A stretch of DNA of 31,887 bases from an uncultured Bacteroidales bacterium (GTDB lineage Bacteria > Bacteroidota > Bacteroidia > Bacteroidales > F082), in contig CALFIT010000255.1 of NCBI GenBank assembly GCA_937877465.1, positions 1 through 31,887 on the forward strand, given 5' to 3'. Of the stretch, positions 1 to 7,882 are shown in pieces. Numbering within the stretch: the first letter of the stretch is position 1; each line of letters opens with the position of its first letter. Under the pieces are notes generated by a model. The model was not told where the DNA came from. It did no database searches and saw nothing but the letters and a program-made list of their open reading frames with translations. The position numbers and the translations under genes were made by a program.

Positions 1-1841
1 TGTTGGGCAGCACGGGTGGAAATCTCCACGCAACGTCCGTAGTCAGGAGTACCCGTTCCCTCCAGGATTCCAGCTATCTCCTTGAACTGCCGACGTACCT
101 CTACCACCATCTTCTGGGCGGCGCGACCTACGGCTTCCATGGTCAACCCACAGAAAAGGAATGCAGCCATGGCACCGATAAAGGCACCCACCAACACCTT
201 GGGATTCATCAAGTTCACCTGGAAATAATTCATGAAGTCGGGGATGGTTGCCTGTGCGGCAGAGATAGCCTCTCCCTTCACGTTCTCCATCATCACGCCG
301 GCACGTTCCATGGCAATCTTGATCTCCTCAATGTAAGAAGCAAGCAATGCCAACGCTGTAAGGGCGGCAGAGCCGATGGCAAAGCCCTTGCCCGTAGCGG
401 CTGTGGTGTTGCCGAGGGCATCGAGGGCATCCGTGCGGTGGCGCACCTCCTCTCCCAACTCACTCATCTCGGCATTTCCACCCGCATTGTCGGCAATGGG
501 GCCGTATGCATCGGTGGCAAGCGTGATGCCCAATGTGGAGAGCATACCTACGGCAGCGATACCGATGCCGTACAGGCCATGTGCCAAACTCTCTGAAGAC
601 ATCGACAGGTCGAAGCCATTGGCGCAAAGGTAGCTCATCAAGATGGCAACGCCAATAGTCACAACAGGTATACAAGTAGAAATCATACCCGTACCGATAC
701 CCTTGATGATGACGGTAGCCGAGCCGGTCAGGCCAGCCTCCGAAATCTTCTGGGTGGGTTTATATGAATGGGAGGTATAGTATTCGGTTGCCTGTCCGAT
801 GATGACACCGGCAGCAAGACCACTAATCACGGAGAAGGAAAGGCCAAGCCAATTCTCGATGCCAAGCAAATATAAAATGATAAATGTGGCAACGGCGATG
901 AGAACGGCAGATACATTCGTGCCAAGTGCCAATGAGCGAAGCAAGTCTTTCATGGTAGCCCCTTCCTTCGTGCGGACAAGGAAAATGCCAAGCAATGACA
1001 GGAACACACCCACGGCAGCGATAAGCATCGGGGCGATGACAGCCTTGAGCTGCATATCAGGCACCATAGCGAAAGCGGTAGCACCAAGGGCAGCCGTAGA
1101 AAGGATAGAGCCACAATAGCTCTCATAGAGGTCGGCTCCCATACCAGCCACGTCACCTACGTTGTCTCCCACATTGTCGGCGATGGTGGCGGGGTTGCGC
1201 GGGTCGTCCTCAGGGATGTTGTACTCGGTCTTACCCACAAGGTCGGCACCCACGTCGGCAGCCTTGGTGTAGATGCCGCCGCCCACACGGGCAAACAAGG
1301 CCTGCGTGGAGGCTCCCATGCCGAAGGTCAGCATGGTGGTGGTGATGACGATGAGGTGGTCTTCGGCACCCACGAAGTGGTCGAGGACGAGGAACCACAC
1401 GGACACGTCCAAAAGGGCGAGGCCCACCACGACGAGGCCCATGACGGCACCCGAGCGGAAGGCCACTTTCAAGCCGCTGTTGAGCGACTTGCGGGCGGCA
1501 TTGGCCGTACGCGCCGAGGCGTAGGTGGCCGTCTTCATGCCGAAGAAGCCCGCCAAGCCCGAGAAGAAACCGCCCGTGAGGAACGCGAACCACACCCAGC
1601 CGTTCTGCAAGTCGAACAGGCTCATTACGAAGAAGATAACCGCAAGGATGGCGAACACAATGATCACCACCTTGTACTGCTGCTTCAGGTAAGCCATGGC
1701 ACCCTTGCGGACATGTGCAGCGATTTTCTTCATCAGGTCAGTGCCTTCGTCTTCCTTCATCATCTGCTTGTAGAAGATGAAAGCGAATGTCAGCGCCAGG
1801 ATGGAGGCGCATAACACGATGTAAACGATACTGTTACTCAT
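1..1841 (-). CDS. hppA: Membrane-bound ion-pumping inorganic pyrophosphatase, C-terminus cut by window edge
   Basis: The minus frame is open from ATG at 1841 to base 1 (613 codons, no stop), so the C-terminus is outside the window. It is a hydrophobic, many-helix protein with the hallmark substrate-binding segment GGGIYTKAADVGADLVGKTE at about residues 185-205 and DDPRNPATIADNVGDNVGD at about 215-233. The segment GNTTAATGKG near residue 477 has Ala where potassium-independent enzymes usually carry Lys, so a K+-dependent type is expected. In this family, hydrolysis of PPi in the cytoplasm drives Na+ and/or H+ export across the inner membrane. Which ion is pumped cannot be decided from sequence alone; Bacteroides homologues of the K+-dependent class are reported to move Na+ and H+. 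It is transcribed alone, divergently from the BFN gene. Confidence 0.95.
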   Translation of the reverse strand, partial: MSNSIVYIVLCASILALTFAFIFYKQMMKEDEGTDLMKKIAAHVRKGAMAYLKQQYKVVIIVFAILAVIFFVMSLFDLQNGWVWFAFLTGGFFSGLAGFFGMKTATYASARTANAARKSLNSGLKVAFRSGAVMGLVVVGLALLDVSVWFLVLDHFVGAEDHLIVITTTMLTFGMGASTQALFARVGGGIYTKAADVGADLVGKTEYNIPEDDPRNPATIADNVGDNVGDVAGMGADLYESYCGSILSTAALGATAFAMVPDMQLKAVIAPMLIAAVGVFLSLLGIFLVRTKEGATMKDLLRSLALGTNVSAVLIAVATFIILYLLGIENWLGLSFSVISGLAAGVIIGQATEYYTSHSYKPTQKISEAGLTGSATVIIKGIGTGMISTCIPVVTIGVAILMSYLCANGFDLSMSSESLAHGLYGIGIAAVGMLSTLGITLATDAYGPIADNAGGNAEMSELGEEVRHRTDALDALGNTTAATGKGFAIGSAALTALALLASYIEEIKIAMERAGVMMENVKGEAISAAQATIPDFMNYFQVNLMNPKVLVGAFIGAMAAFLFCGLTMEAVGRAAQKMVVEVRRQFKEIAGILEGTGTPDYGRCVEISTRAAQ

Positions 1842-1895
1842 AGGAATATGTTTTAGTTAGACTATTTATGTCCAAAAACAGTGCTTTTGACGGGA

Positions 1896-1903
1896 CAAAA
1901 ATA
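1896..1903 (-). promoter_or_regulatory. -7 promoter element for hppA
   Basis: TATTTTTG on the minus strand matches the Bacteroidota -7 consensus TAnnTTTG. It lies 54 bases upstream of the hppA ATG, giving a predicted leader of roughly 45-50 nt. No clear -33 TTTG is seen. Confidence 0.5.
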
Positions 1904-1963
1904 AGGACAAAATGCATTGATAACCTAATTTTTTTGCTTGATTTTTTATCAGAAGCAACTTTT

Positions 1964-1995
1964 TTTGCCCAATTCCAAAAAAGTCCTTACTTTTG
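1964..1995 (+). promoter_or_regulatory. Bacteroidota promoter for the BFN gene
   Basis: TTTG at 1964-1967, a 20-base spacer and TACTTTTG at 1988-1995 match the -33/-7 consensus. The predicted start of transcription, near 2001, lies at the upstream TTG that would otherwise extend the BFN protein. This is why the ATG at 2093 is preferred as the start. The leader would be about 90 nt. Confidence 0.6.
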
Positions 1996-2092
1996 ACGAT
2001 TGAAGGGAAAAGGCTTTGGTGTGAAACAGACGCTTCATAATCAGTTTTTTAGCACGACATGGCTTTGCCGCTTCACGAAAAAAAGAACAAGA

Positions 2093-2683
2093 ATGAACAA
2101 GGTCAGTTTGGAAATCATCGGCTTGACGTACAGCGAATCCTCGACGGGAGCGTATGTCTTGATTTTGGGCGACAAGAACTCGCGTCGGCGCCTACCTATC
2201 GTCATCGGGAACGCCGAGGCCGAGTCTATCGCGGTGGGCATCGAAAGGCACAAGAACGGCCGTCCCCACACCCACGACCTCTTCATCAGGTTTGCCAAGG
2301 AGTTCGGCATCGAGGTGATGGAGGTGGTCATCAACCGTTTCCGCGACGGCGTGTATTACGCCATGTTGGTGTGCCGTCAGGGCGGCGACCTCACGATGGT
2401 CGACGCGCGTCCGTCGGATGCCATCGCCATCGCGGTGCGCTTGGGCTGCGAGATTTACGCCTACGAAAGCGTCATGGAAGAGGCCAGCATCGTCATGGAC
2501 GACATGGAGGAGCCGACCACCGACGCGCCGACAGAGGACGATATTATTAATAAGGTGCATGGCCCCGCCGACCTGAGTATGCTCAACATCGACGAACTGG
2601 AAGACCTGCTGCAAATGGCCATCGACGACGAGGACTACCAAAGGGCGGCGCAGATTCGGGACGAAATCAACGGGAGGAAATGA
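2093..2683 (+). CDS. Bifunctional nuclease (BFN/DUF151) domain protein with C-terminal UVR motif
   Basis: A 196-aa cytoplasmic protein. Residues 1-135 form the BFN/DUF151 domain: it begins MNKVSLEIIG, and has RPHTHDL at 57-63 and the family signature DARPSDAIAIAVR at 104-116. An acidic linker follows. Residues 166-196 form a UvrB/UvrC-type UVR helix pair ending EDYQRAAQIRDEINGRK. Members of the family have been reported with DNase/RNase activity, and Bacteroidota homologues commonly carry this BFN-UVR fusion; the cellular role is unsettled. An upstream in-frame TTG at 2000 would add 31 residues, but these are not family-like and the codon sits at the predicted transcription start. The next gene follows 25 nt later and is probably co-transcribed. 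Confidence 0.9.
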   Translation: MNKVSLEIIGLTYSESSTGAYVLILGDKNSRRRLPIVIGNAEAESIAVGIERHKNGRPHTHDLFIRFAKEFGIEVMEVVINRFRDGVYYAMLVCRQGGDLTMVDARPSDAIAIAVRLGCEIYAYESVMEEASIVMDDMEEPTTDAPTEDDIINKVHGPADLSMLNIDELEDLLQMAIDDEDYQRAAQIRDEINGRK

Positions 2684-2708
2684 CAGACTGACATCGAAAC
2701 AATGCATC

Positions 2709-4055
2709 ATGCTGCAAGAAGACAAACACAACGAATTCAAGCAGTCTTTTTCTGAAGACGTGATTCAGACATTGGTGGCCTTCGCCAATGCCAAAGGAGG
2801 AACCGTGCATATCGGCAGACGCGACGACGGAACCCCTTGTGGCGTAACCCTCGGAAAAGAAACCATCCAGAAATGGATCAATGAAATCAAACAAAAGACC
2901 GAGCCGTCCATCATCCCTGACATCGACATCGAAGAGATTGAAAACAAGCAAGTTGTCACACTTCATGTGCAGGAGTATCCTGTGAAACCCGTATCCACAA
3001 GAGGACGCTACTATCGACGACAAGCCAATAGCAACCACCTGCTCTCAGCCATCGAGATTGCCGACATGAGCCTGCAAACCAAGAACTCAAGTTGGGACTA
3101 CTACACGGACAGAGAGCACACCATAGGCGACATCAACATGGAAACCGTCCAATTTGCCATCAACCAAATGAACCGGCACGGGATGGACATCACCGAACAG
3201 CCGCTTGACTTCCTGAAGAAAAAGGAACTATGCTCCGAAAGCGGCCAACTGACTTATGGCTCATATCTGATGTTCAAAAAACGCGAGGACATCATGACCA
3301 CGATAGAGATGGGGCATTTCCAAGACAAAGAGGGCATCTTGATTAAGGACTCTCTTCGATCAAAGTCGAACCTTGTCAGTCAAGTAGGCGAGGTCATGTC
3401 ATTCATCAAAAAACATATCAACATGGCCGTCGAGTTTTCGGCGGAGCAAACCGAAAACATCCAGAAATGGGACTACCCATTGGAGGCCATCCGCGAAATC
3501 GTGCTCAACATGATAATTCATCGCGATTATCGCTCGGCTGCCGATTCGGTGGTGAAAGTTCTCCCCGACCGCATTGAGTTTTACAATCCGGGAACCTTGC
3601 CTAATGACATCAGCATCGAGGATTTGAAAACGAACAACTATAGTTCGCGCCCTCGCAACAAACAAATTGCCGACGTTTTCAAGGACATGGGTGAGATTGA
3701 GAAATACGGAAGCGGCATCAGGCGTGTAATCAGGATGTTCACCGAAGCAGGACATCCATCTCCAGAGTGGAAACAGATTTCAGGCGGCATCATGGTAACC
3801 GCATGGAATGCCCACACTTTCGGCAATAATGAAACTGATTTAAGCGACAATGGACGCATTGTTCGTTTAAATGAAGCACAAAGAGACGCATACGATTATA
3901 TTTTGGCACATGAAGGTTGCAAAACCTCAGATATTGCCAACCATTTTCAAAAACCGTATCGTACAGTTTACAAGCATATCCAGCATTTGCTGGAATTAGG
4001 CCTAATCAAACGTAAAGGCAGTAGAAAAAATGGAGGATATGTAACAAAACAATGA
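2709..4055 (+). CDS. AlbA_2 / HATPase / winged-helix putative transcriptional regulator
   Basis: A 448-aa protein with three parts. Residues 1-120 are an AlbA_2 (Schlafen AlbA-like, formerly AAA_4) domain, with EFKQSF followed by FANAKGGTVHIGRRDDG. Residues about 265-370 are the HATPase_c_4-type ATP-binding region typical of these proteins (EAIREIVLNMIIHRDY, later RNKQIADVF and KYGSGIRRVI). Residues about 385-446 are a winged helix (TSDIANHFQKPYRTVYKHIQ, ending GSRKNGGYVTKQ). Family members are annotated as ATP-dependent or DNA-binding regulators, and the targets are unknown. The ATG at 2709 lies 25 nt after the BFN stop. The stop overlaps an ATG in another frame (ATGA, 4052-4055) that opens a repeat-encoded 32-codon reading frame. 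Confidence 0.85.
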   Translation: MLQEDKHNEFKQSFSEDVIQTLVAFANAKGGTVHIGRRDDGTPCGVTLGKETIQKWINEIKQKTEPSIIPDIDIEEIENKQVVTLHVQEYPVKPVSTRGRYYRRQANSNHLLSAIEIADMSLQTKNSSWDYYTDREHTIGDINMETVQFAINQMNRHGMDITEQPLDFLKKKELCSESGQLTYGSYLMFKKREDIMTTIEMGHFQDKEGILIKDSLRSKSNLVSQVGEVMSFIKKHINMAVEFSAEQTENIQKWDYPLEAIREIVLNMIIHRDYRSAADSVVKVLPDRIEFYNPGTLPNDISIEDLKTNNYSSRPRNKQIADVFKDMGEIEKYGSGIRRVIRMFTEAGHPSPEWKQISGGIMVTAWNAHTFGNNETDLSDNGRIVRLNEAQRDAYDYILAHEGCKTSDIANHFQKPYRTVYKHIQHLLELGLIKRKGSRKNGGYVTKQ

Positions 4056-4060
4056 TTATT

Positions 4061-4108
4061 GGTAAAATAAATGGTAAAATAAATGGTAAAATAAATGGTA
4101 AAATAAAT
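4061..4108 (+). repeat. Four exact tandem copies of the 12-bp unit ggtaaaataaat
   Basis: Perfect 12-bp repeats directly follow the regulator's stop codon. The unit is a whole number of codons. From the ATG at 4052 (overlapping the regulator's TGA) it reads as a short frame, MII followed by four GKIN units, ending with TAA at 4148-4150. As I recall, related AlbA_2/HATPase proteins in Bacteroidota often carry in-frame four-residue repeats such as KLVD near their C-terminal part. This array may be such an element moved outside the frame, or simple slippage DNA. No translation evidence exists. Confidence 0.9.
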
Positions 4109-4190
4109 GACATAAATAACGGTAAAACAAGTGCTGTTTCGCAATTTTAAATCTTAAATCTTTGAATTTTAAATAATTAAATCTACTGAT

Positions 4191-5462
4191 ATGAAAGCAA
4201 TCAAACTACGCTTGATCGTGATGAACTTCCTCATCTTTGCCGTATGGGGAGCTTATCTGTGTTCATTGGGCATCTATCTCGGCAGCGTCGGCATGGGTGC
4301 CAACATCGGCAAATTCTTCGCCATCCAAGGCATCGTCTCGCTCTTCATGCCTGCCTTGATGGGCATCGTGGCCGACCGCTGGATTCCGGCGCAGAAGCTA
4401 CTCGGCATCTGCCATTTCATCGCCGCCGTCTTCATGGCCTTGGCGGGTTACATGGGCATGAAATACGGCAGCGCGGTCAGCTTCGGGCAACTGTTCCCGT
4501 TCTACGCGCTCAGCGTGGCCTTCTTCATGCCGACCATCGCCTTGGGCAACTCGGTGTCGTACAACGCCTTGACCAAGGCCGGCTTAGACACGGTGAAGGA
4601 CTTCCCTCCCATCCGCGTGTTCGGCACCATCGGCTTCATCGTCTCGATGTGGATCGTCAACTTCACGGGCTACAAGAACGGCTACGAGCAACTGTTCGTC
4701 TCGGCGGCTTGGGGACTCGTCTTGGCCGTCTATGCCTTCACCCTGCCCAACTGCCCCGTCAACAAGAACGCGGAGAGCAAGTCGTTTGTCGATACCTTCG
4801 GACTGCGGGCCTTCGCCCTCTTCAAGGACTCGAAGATGGCCGTTTTCTTCATCTTCTCGTTCCTCTTGGGCATGTGCCTGCAAGTGACCAACGGTTTCGC
4901 CACGCCTTACTTGGAGGCCTTCGGGCAGTCGCCGGAATACGCCAACGCCTTCGCGGTGAAAAACAGCGTGTTCCTGTCGTCGATCTCGCAAGTGTCCGAA
5001 ACGCTTTGCATCCTCTTGATTCCCTTCTTCCTGAAGAAGTTCGGCATCAAGAAGGTGATGCTCATCTCCTTCGGCGCTTGGGTGTTGCGATTCTTCTTCC
5101 TTGGCGCGGGCAGTCCCACGGGCTTCGGCCTCGTGCTGTTCATCCTTTCGATGATTGTCTATGGCGTGGCCTTCGACTTCTTCAACATTAGTGGTTCGCT
5201 CTTCGTCGACCAAAACACCGACGAAAAGATCCGCAGCAGTGCGCAAGGCGTGTTCATGATGATGACCAACGGCCTTGGCGCCACGGTCGGCTCGTTCTGC
5301 GCCCAAGCTGTCGTCAACCACTTCACCCTCGGCAAGACCAACTTCGCCGAGCTGATGACGGGCTGGTCGTCGGCATGGTATGTGTTTGCGGCGTTTGCCT
5401 TGGTCGTGGGCGTGCTGTTCGCGGTGTTGTTCAAGTACAAACACGAGCCGGAGAAGCAGTAA
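4191..5462 (+). CDS. nupG: NupG-like nucleoside:H+ symporter (MFS)
   Basis: A 423-aa inner-membrane protein with about twelve hydrophobic segments, matching the nucleoside/H+ symporter family (Nuc_H_symport) in length and layout. Seen features are the N-terminus MKAIKLRLIVMNFLIFAVWG, a loop FPPIRVFGTIGFI near residue 140 typical of NupG/XapB relatives, and a short charged C-terminus KYKHEPEKQ. It should import nucleosides driven by the proton gradient. The substrate range cannot be read from the sequence. It stands alone: a 135-nt AT-rich gap with the 12-bp repeat lies upstream, and the palindrome cluster lies just downstream. thyA, folA and upp elsewhere in the window fit a nucleoside salvage theme. 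Confidence 0.85.
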   Translation: MKAIKLRLIVMNFLIFAVWGAYLCSLGIYLGSVGMGANIGKFFAIQGIVSLFMPALMGIVADRWIPAQKLLGICHFIAAVFMALAGYMGMKYGSAVSFGQLFPFYALSVAFFMPTIALGNSVSYNALTKAGLDTVKDFPPIRVFGTIGFIVSMWIVNFTGYKNGYEQLFVSAAWGLVLAVYAFTLPNCPVNKNAESKSFVDTFGLRAFALFKDSKMAVFFIFSFLLGMCLQVTNGFATPYLEAFGQSPEYANAFAVKNSVFLSSISQVSETLCILLIPFFLKKFGIKKVMLISFGAWVLRFFFLGAGSPTGFGLVLFILSMIVYGVAFDFFNISGSLFVDQNTDEKIRSSAQGVFMMMTNGLGATVGSFCAQAVVNHFTLGKTNFAELMTGWSSAWYVFAAFALVVGVLFAVLFKYKHEPEKQ

Positions 5463-5483
5463 AACAGCTTATGTAATTCAGAA

Positions 5484-5568
5484 TTGCACTTTGCAAAGTG
5501 AGGTTTTCCCATAAACTTGCACTTTGCAGAGTGCAATTTTTGTTGTTTTTGCACTTTTTTGGGTGCAA
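5484..5568. repeat. Three phased copies of the palindrome TTGCACTTTGCAAAGTGCAA
   Basis: Imperfect copies begin at 5484, 5517 and 5549, that is 33 and 32 bp apart, or about three helical turns. Copy 1 matches the first 17 bases (TTGCACTTTGCAAAGTG), copy 2 has a single mismatch, and copy 3 keeps both outer arms TTGCAC/GTGCAA with a changed centre. The consensus is perfectly self-complementary over 20 bp, as expected for a dimeric regulator's operator array. No U-tract makes them obvious terminators. They lie between nupG and the 3' end of the restriction gene. No gene is seen in 5463-5637 apart from a short open tail at 5585-5641. Confidence 0.75.
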
Positions 5569-5637
5569 TTTGGTGAAAGACAACATCGAGTATGCCGTCG
5601 GCCATTCCGTCCCGATTTGGATGTTTGGGTTGGGGTA

Positions 5638-6606
5638 TTAAAACAAATGTTGCGTAAACAATATTGGCGGGTTGCCAATTAGTTGAATATCAAATTTCAA
5701 AGAGTTCTCGATATATGTGCTTGCACTATGTATTCGGAAACTGACTTGCCACCCTTCATCCAAAACCATCATCAACGTGGTTTCAGATTTTTCTTTGAAA
5801 TCCAATTCAATAATCCTTGTCGGCATTTTTACCACATCTGTTTTGATGATTGGCTTTTTGCCATTTACGGTTTGGTTCAGTTTTCCTCCGATATTAAAGG
5901 CTTTCACAACAACTATGTTTTTCCTGTCCTCTTTAATAACCTTATAAAACGGCAATCTTCCGATAAGATATTGAAGTAGATTGGCAGTAGTTTGCGTGTC
6001 TTCTTTTGAAATCTTTAGCATTTCTTTCCGAAAGGCAATCAGCAATGGAAAATAGACTTTTTCAGATTTGGCCGTTCCCAAGTCGTCCCATTTGGTTTTC
6101 GGATTATCTTCCTTTATACGCCTTAGCATTTCAAACACAGGCTTTATCTCGTCAAAATAGCCCATAGAACAAGGATAATCCATCCATTCTTTTCCGAAAT
6201 CGATGTATGGAGAAAGCCGTGAATGTTTCACCGCATCATGATTGTTTTTTGCCGAGACACCCATTTCCCAAACAGAATTTCCGTTCATTCGTGAAAAAAT
6301 CACATCGCGTACATCTCCGACAATTCCTTCTGAATCAGACGCCAACCTAATATTCAAGAAATCATTATGGTTTTTAGGCGACACGAGACCTGGCTCAATG
6401 GCAATCAAAGTCTCTATGGTTTTTTGAGCTGCAAGATAAAATCCTTTTTGTCCAAGCCCATCATGTAAGGTATAACAATGTCGTGCATGAATAAGATTGG
6501 CGTCTTCCTGGATTCTCGCCATAATGCCGTTCGATTCAAAAAAATCCAAATAGGCTTTCGCGATGGCATATTCAAATGCCTTACCGTTTTCGACTTGCGA
6601 TGGCAT
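5638..6606 (-). CDS. HaeIII-family type II restriction endonuclease (predicted GGCC)
   Basis: A 322-aa protein; R.HaeIII is about the same length. It fits the RE_HaeIII family: N-terminal GKAFEYAIAKAYLDFF, then GDVRDVIFSR at 97-106 and EMGVSAKNNHDAVKHSRLS at 114-132. This segment resembles a PD-(D/E)xK-type centre, with Asp98/Asp101, Glu114 and Lys120 as candidate residues. It should cut unmethylated GGCC. The start codon overlaps the stop of the upstream methyltransferase by one base (TAATG), so translation is probably coupled and methylase is made first. The gene is AT-rich compared with nupG and thyA, as is common for mobile restriction systems. The reading frame is intact. Confidence 0.9.
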   Translation of the reverse strand: MPSQVENGKAFEYAIAKAYLDFFESNGIMARIQEDANLIHARHCYTLHDGLGQKGFYLAAQKTIETLIAIEPGLVSPKNHNDFLNIRLASDSEGIVGDVRDVIFSRMNGNSVWEMGVSAKNNHDAVKHSRLSPYIDFGKEWMDYPCSMGYFDEIKPVFEMLRRIKEDNPKTKWDDLGTAKSEKVYFPLLIAFRKEMLKISKEDTQTTANLLQYLIGRLPFYKVIKEDRKNIVVVKAFNIGGKLNQTVNGKKPIIKTDVVKMPTRIIELDFKEKSETTLMMVLDEGWQVSFRIHSASTYIENSLKFDIQLIGNPPILFTQHLF

Positions 6607-7610
6607 TATTTGACATATTCAGAAAGTTGTGTTCTAATAGCATCTGCCATAGCATAAGCTAAATTGACGGGAACAGCATTGCCAATCATTTTGTATCCGA
6701 CAGAAATATTGTCGTACAAAAAGACAAAATCATCGGGGAAAGTTTGGATTCGGGCACATTCACGTACACTCAACCGTCTATACAGGTGTTCCTCGCCTTT
6801 CTTGAACTCACGATAGTTTTCGCTGATAAATGTCATTTTAGGGGCTTGTGGATGAATTGGTGCCTGACGTGCTTGCGCTTGGATGGTAAACGAAACATCT
6901 TCCCAACCTCTTACTCTATTTCGAGACATATAGATAGATGAAAAGCCACCTGTCATATATTCATGATTGGGAATTGTAGGATGTGTCCGATTAGGATAAA
7001 TACCATTGGCGACGGGCAATGGATTTTGAGGGAGGTCACCGATGGCTTGTCTAAGCGTAATCTTTTTCTTCGATGGTTCGGGAAACAAGAAATCGATGCC
7101 AATGTCCTTTCTGATTCCTACGAAAAACACACGTTTGCGGTCTTGTGGCACATTGTAATCACAGGCATTAAGCATCTTAAACGACAAAGTGTATCCTGCA
7201 TCCTTAAAGGCTTGTTTTATGCCTTCGAGCGCATCTGCATGACAATCGAGAAGCATTCCCGAAACGTTCTCTGCAAGGAAAAACAAGGGCTGTTTTGCCT
7301 TCAGCACCCTGATGTAGTCATAAAACAACCTACCTCGCTTGTCTTTCAAACCTCTTTTTGCCCCACCTTCGCTCCACGATTGGCATGGCGGTCCACCAAT
7401 GATTCCGTCGCAGTCGGGAATTTCGTTTTCATCAATGTCTGTGATACTCCTTGTGTCCAAAAAAGTGGATTTGTGGTTGTGTCGATATGTAGCCCAAATG
7501 TCTTTATCATACTCGTTTGCCCAAACAATTTCGTATTTGGCTTTTTCAAATCCGAGGTCAAGTCCTCCACATCCAGAAAACAATGATACTATTCTTAGCT
7601 TTTTACTCAT
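6606..7610 (-). CDS. M.HaeIII-like DNA (cytosine-5) methyltransferase, GGCC
   Basis: A 334-aa C5-cytosine methyltransferase (M.HaeIII is 330 aa). Conserved motifs are in order: motif I FSGCGGLDLGF (11-21), motif IV GGPPCQSWSEGG (72-83, nucleophile Cys76), motif VI ENV (114-116), motif VIII QDRKRVFFVG (156-165) and motif X GNAVPVNLAYAMA near the C-terminus. The target-recognition region has YMSRNRVRGW, QAQARQAPIHPQAPKM and EHLYRRLSVRECARIQ, which closely parallel M.HaeIII as I remember it. GGCC specificity is therefore a strong inference. It methylates the inner cytosine and protects host DNA from the adjacent endonuclease. The ATG at 7610 is the first base of an inverted repeat (7610-7647) that may control its expression. 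Confidence 0.95.
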   Translation of the reverse strand: MSKKLRIVSLFSGCGGLDLGFEKAKYEIVWANEYDKDIWATYRHNHKSTFLDTRSITDIDENEIPDCDGIIGGPPCQSWSEGGAKRGLKDKRGRLFYDYIRVLKAKQPLFFLAENVSGMLLDCHADALEGIKQAFKDAGYTLSFKMLNACDYNVPQDRKRVFFVGIRKDIGIDFLFPEPSKKKITLRQAIGDLPQNPLPVANGIYPNRTHPTIPNHEYMTGGFSSIYMSRNRVRGWEDVSFTIQAQARQAPIHPQAPKMTFISENYREFKKGEEHLYRRLSVRECARIQTFPDDFVFLYDNISVGYKMIGNAVPVNLAYAMADAIRTQLSEYVK

Positions 7611-7647
7611 GACTGATAGTGATTTTGCTTTGCATCGCTATCAGTCA
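7610..7647 (-). repeat. 12-bp inverted repeat at the methyltransferase start codon
   Basis: The left arm TGACTGATAGTG (7610-7621) and right arm CGCTATCAGTCA (7636-7647) pair over 12 positions, with one G-T type mismatch and a 14-base loop. In the minus-strand mRNA the hairpin ends at the A of the ATG and would occlude the ribosome site. As DNA it could be an operator. C5 methyltransferases and C proteins of R-M systems are known to autoregulate at such sites, but no C-protein gene is present here. Confidence 0.7.
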
Positions 7648-7665
7648 CAATGTATGCACAAAAAA

Positions 7666-7772
7666 CGTGAGTTTCTTGCACATTCACCAAGGCGACCTAG
7701 GAATTGGAACCTTTGCTTCTCCAAGAAAACTCACGCTATGCGCGAGCAATCTGTCATTTGAGAAGCAAAAGG
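7666..7772. repeat. Two interleaved inverted repeats (pseudoknot-like arrangement)
   Basis: Arm A (CGTGAGTTTCTTG, 7666-7678) is complementary to 7722-7735. Arm B (CCTTTGCTTCTC, 7710-7721) is complementary to 7760-7772. Each pair is perfect except for one extra A. The order A-B-A'-B' with B and A' abutting is an H-type pseudoknot topology, or two mutually exclusive hairpins. No protein-coding frame is convincing in 7611-7882. It may be a structured leader of the methyltransferase, a small RNA, or a decayed mobile element. Confidence 0.55.
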
Positions 7773-7823
7773 CATTTCCTATATTGCCCTTGCAAATCGT
7801 TTGATTCGTTCTATTCCAAATAA

Positions 7824-7870
7824 AGTTTCCTAGGCTCTTCGGTGAACGTGAAACGACAGCTAATGCTTTG
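7824..7870. repeat. Direct repeat copy 1 flanking the DUF3990 module
   Basis: This stretch shares AGTTTC, AGGCT, GAACG.GAAA and AGCTAATGCTTT in the same order and spacing with 8869-8916. The two copies bracket the three-gene module 7883-8807 in direct orientation. It could be a duplicated insertion boundary, a shared 3' element of each operon, or a dispersed intergenic repeat. Confidence 0.6.
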
Positions 7871-7882
7871 GTTTATAATATG

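Noticed and set aside
3..1814. Several plus- and minus-strand frames within the first 1.8 kb
   Set aside because: All are shadows of the hppA gene, whose own frame is open to the window edge.
7339..7761. 140-codon plus-strand frame near the methyltransferase start
   Set aside because: Most of it is antisense to the methyltransferase N-terminus and it has no recognisable domain. A Vsr-like or C-protein gene was looked for here and not found.
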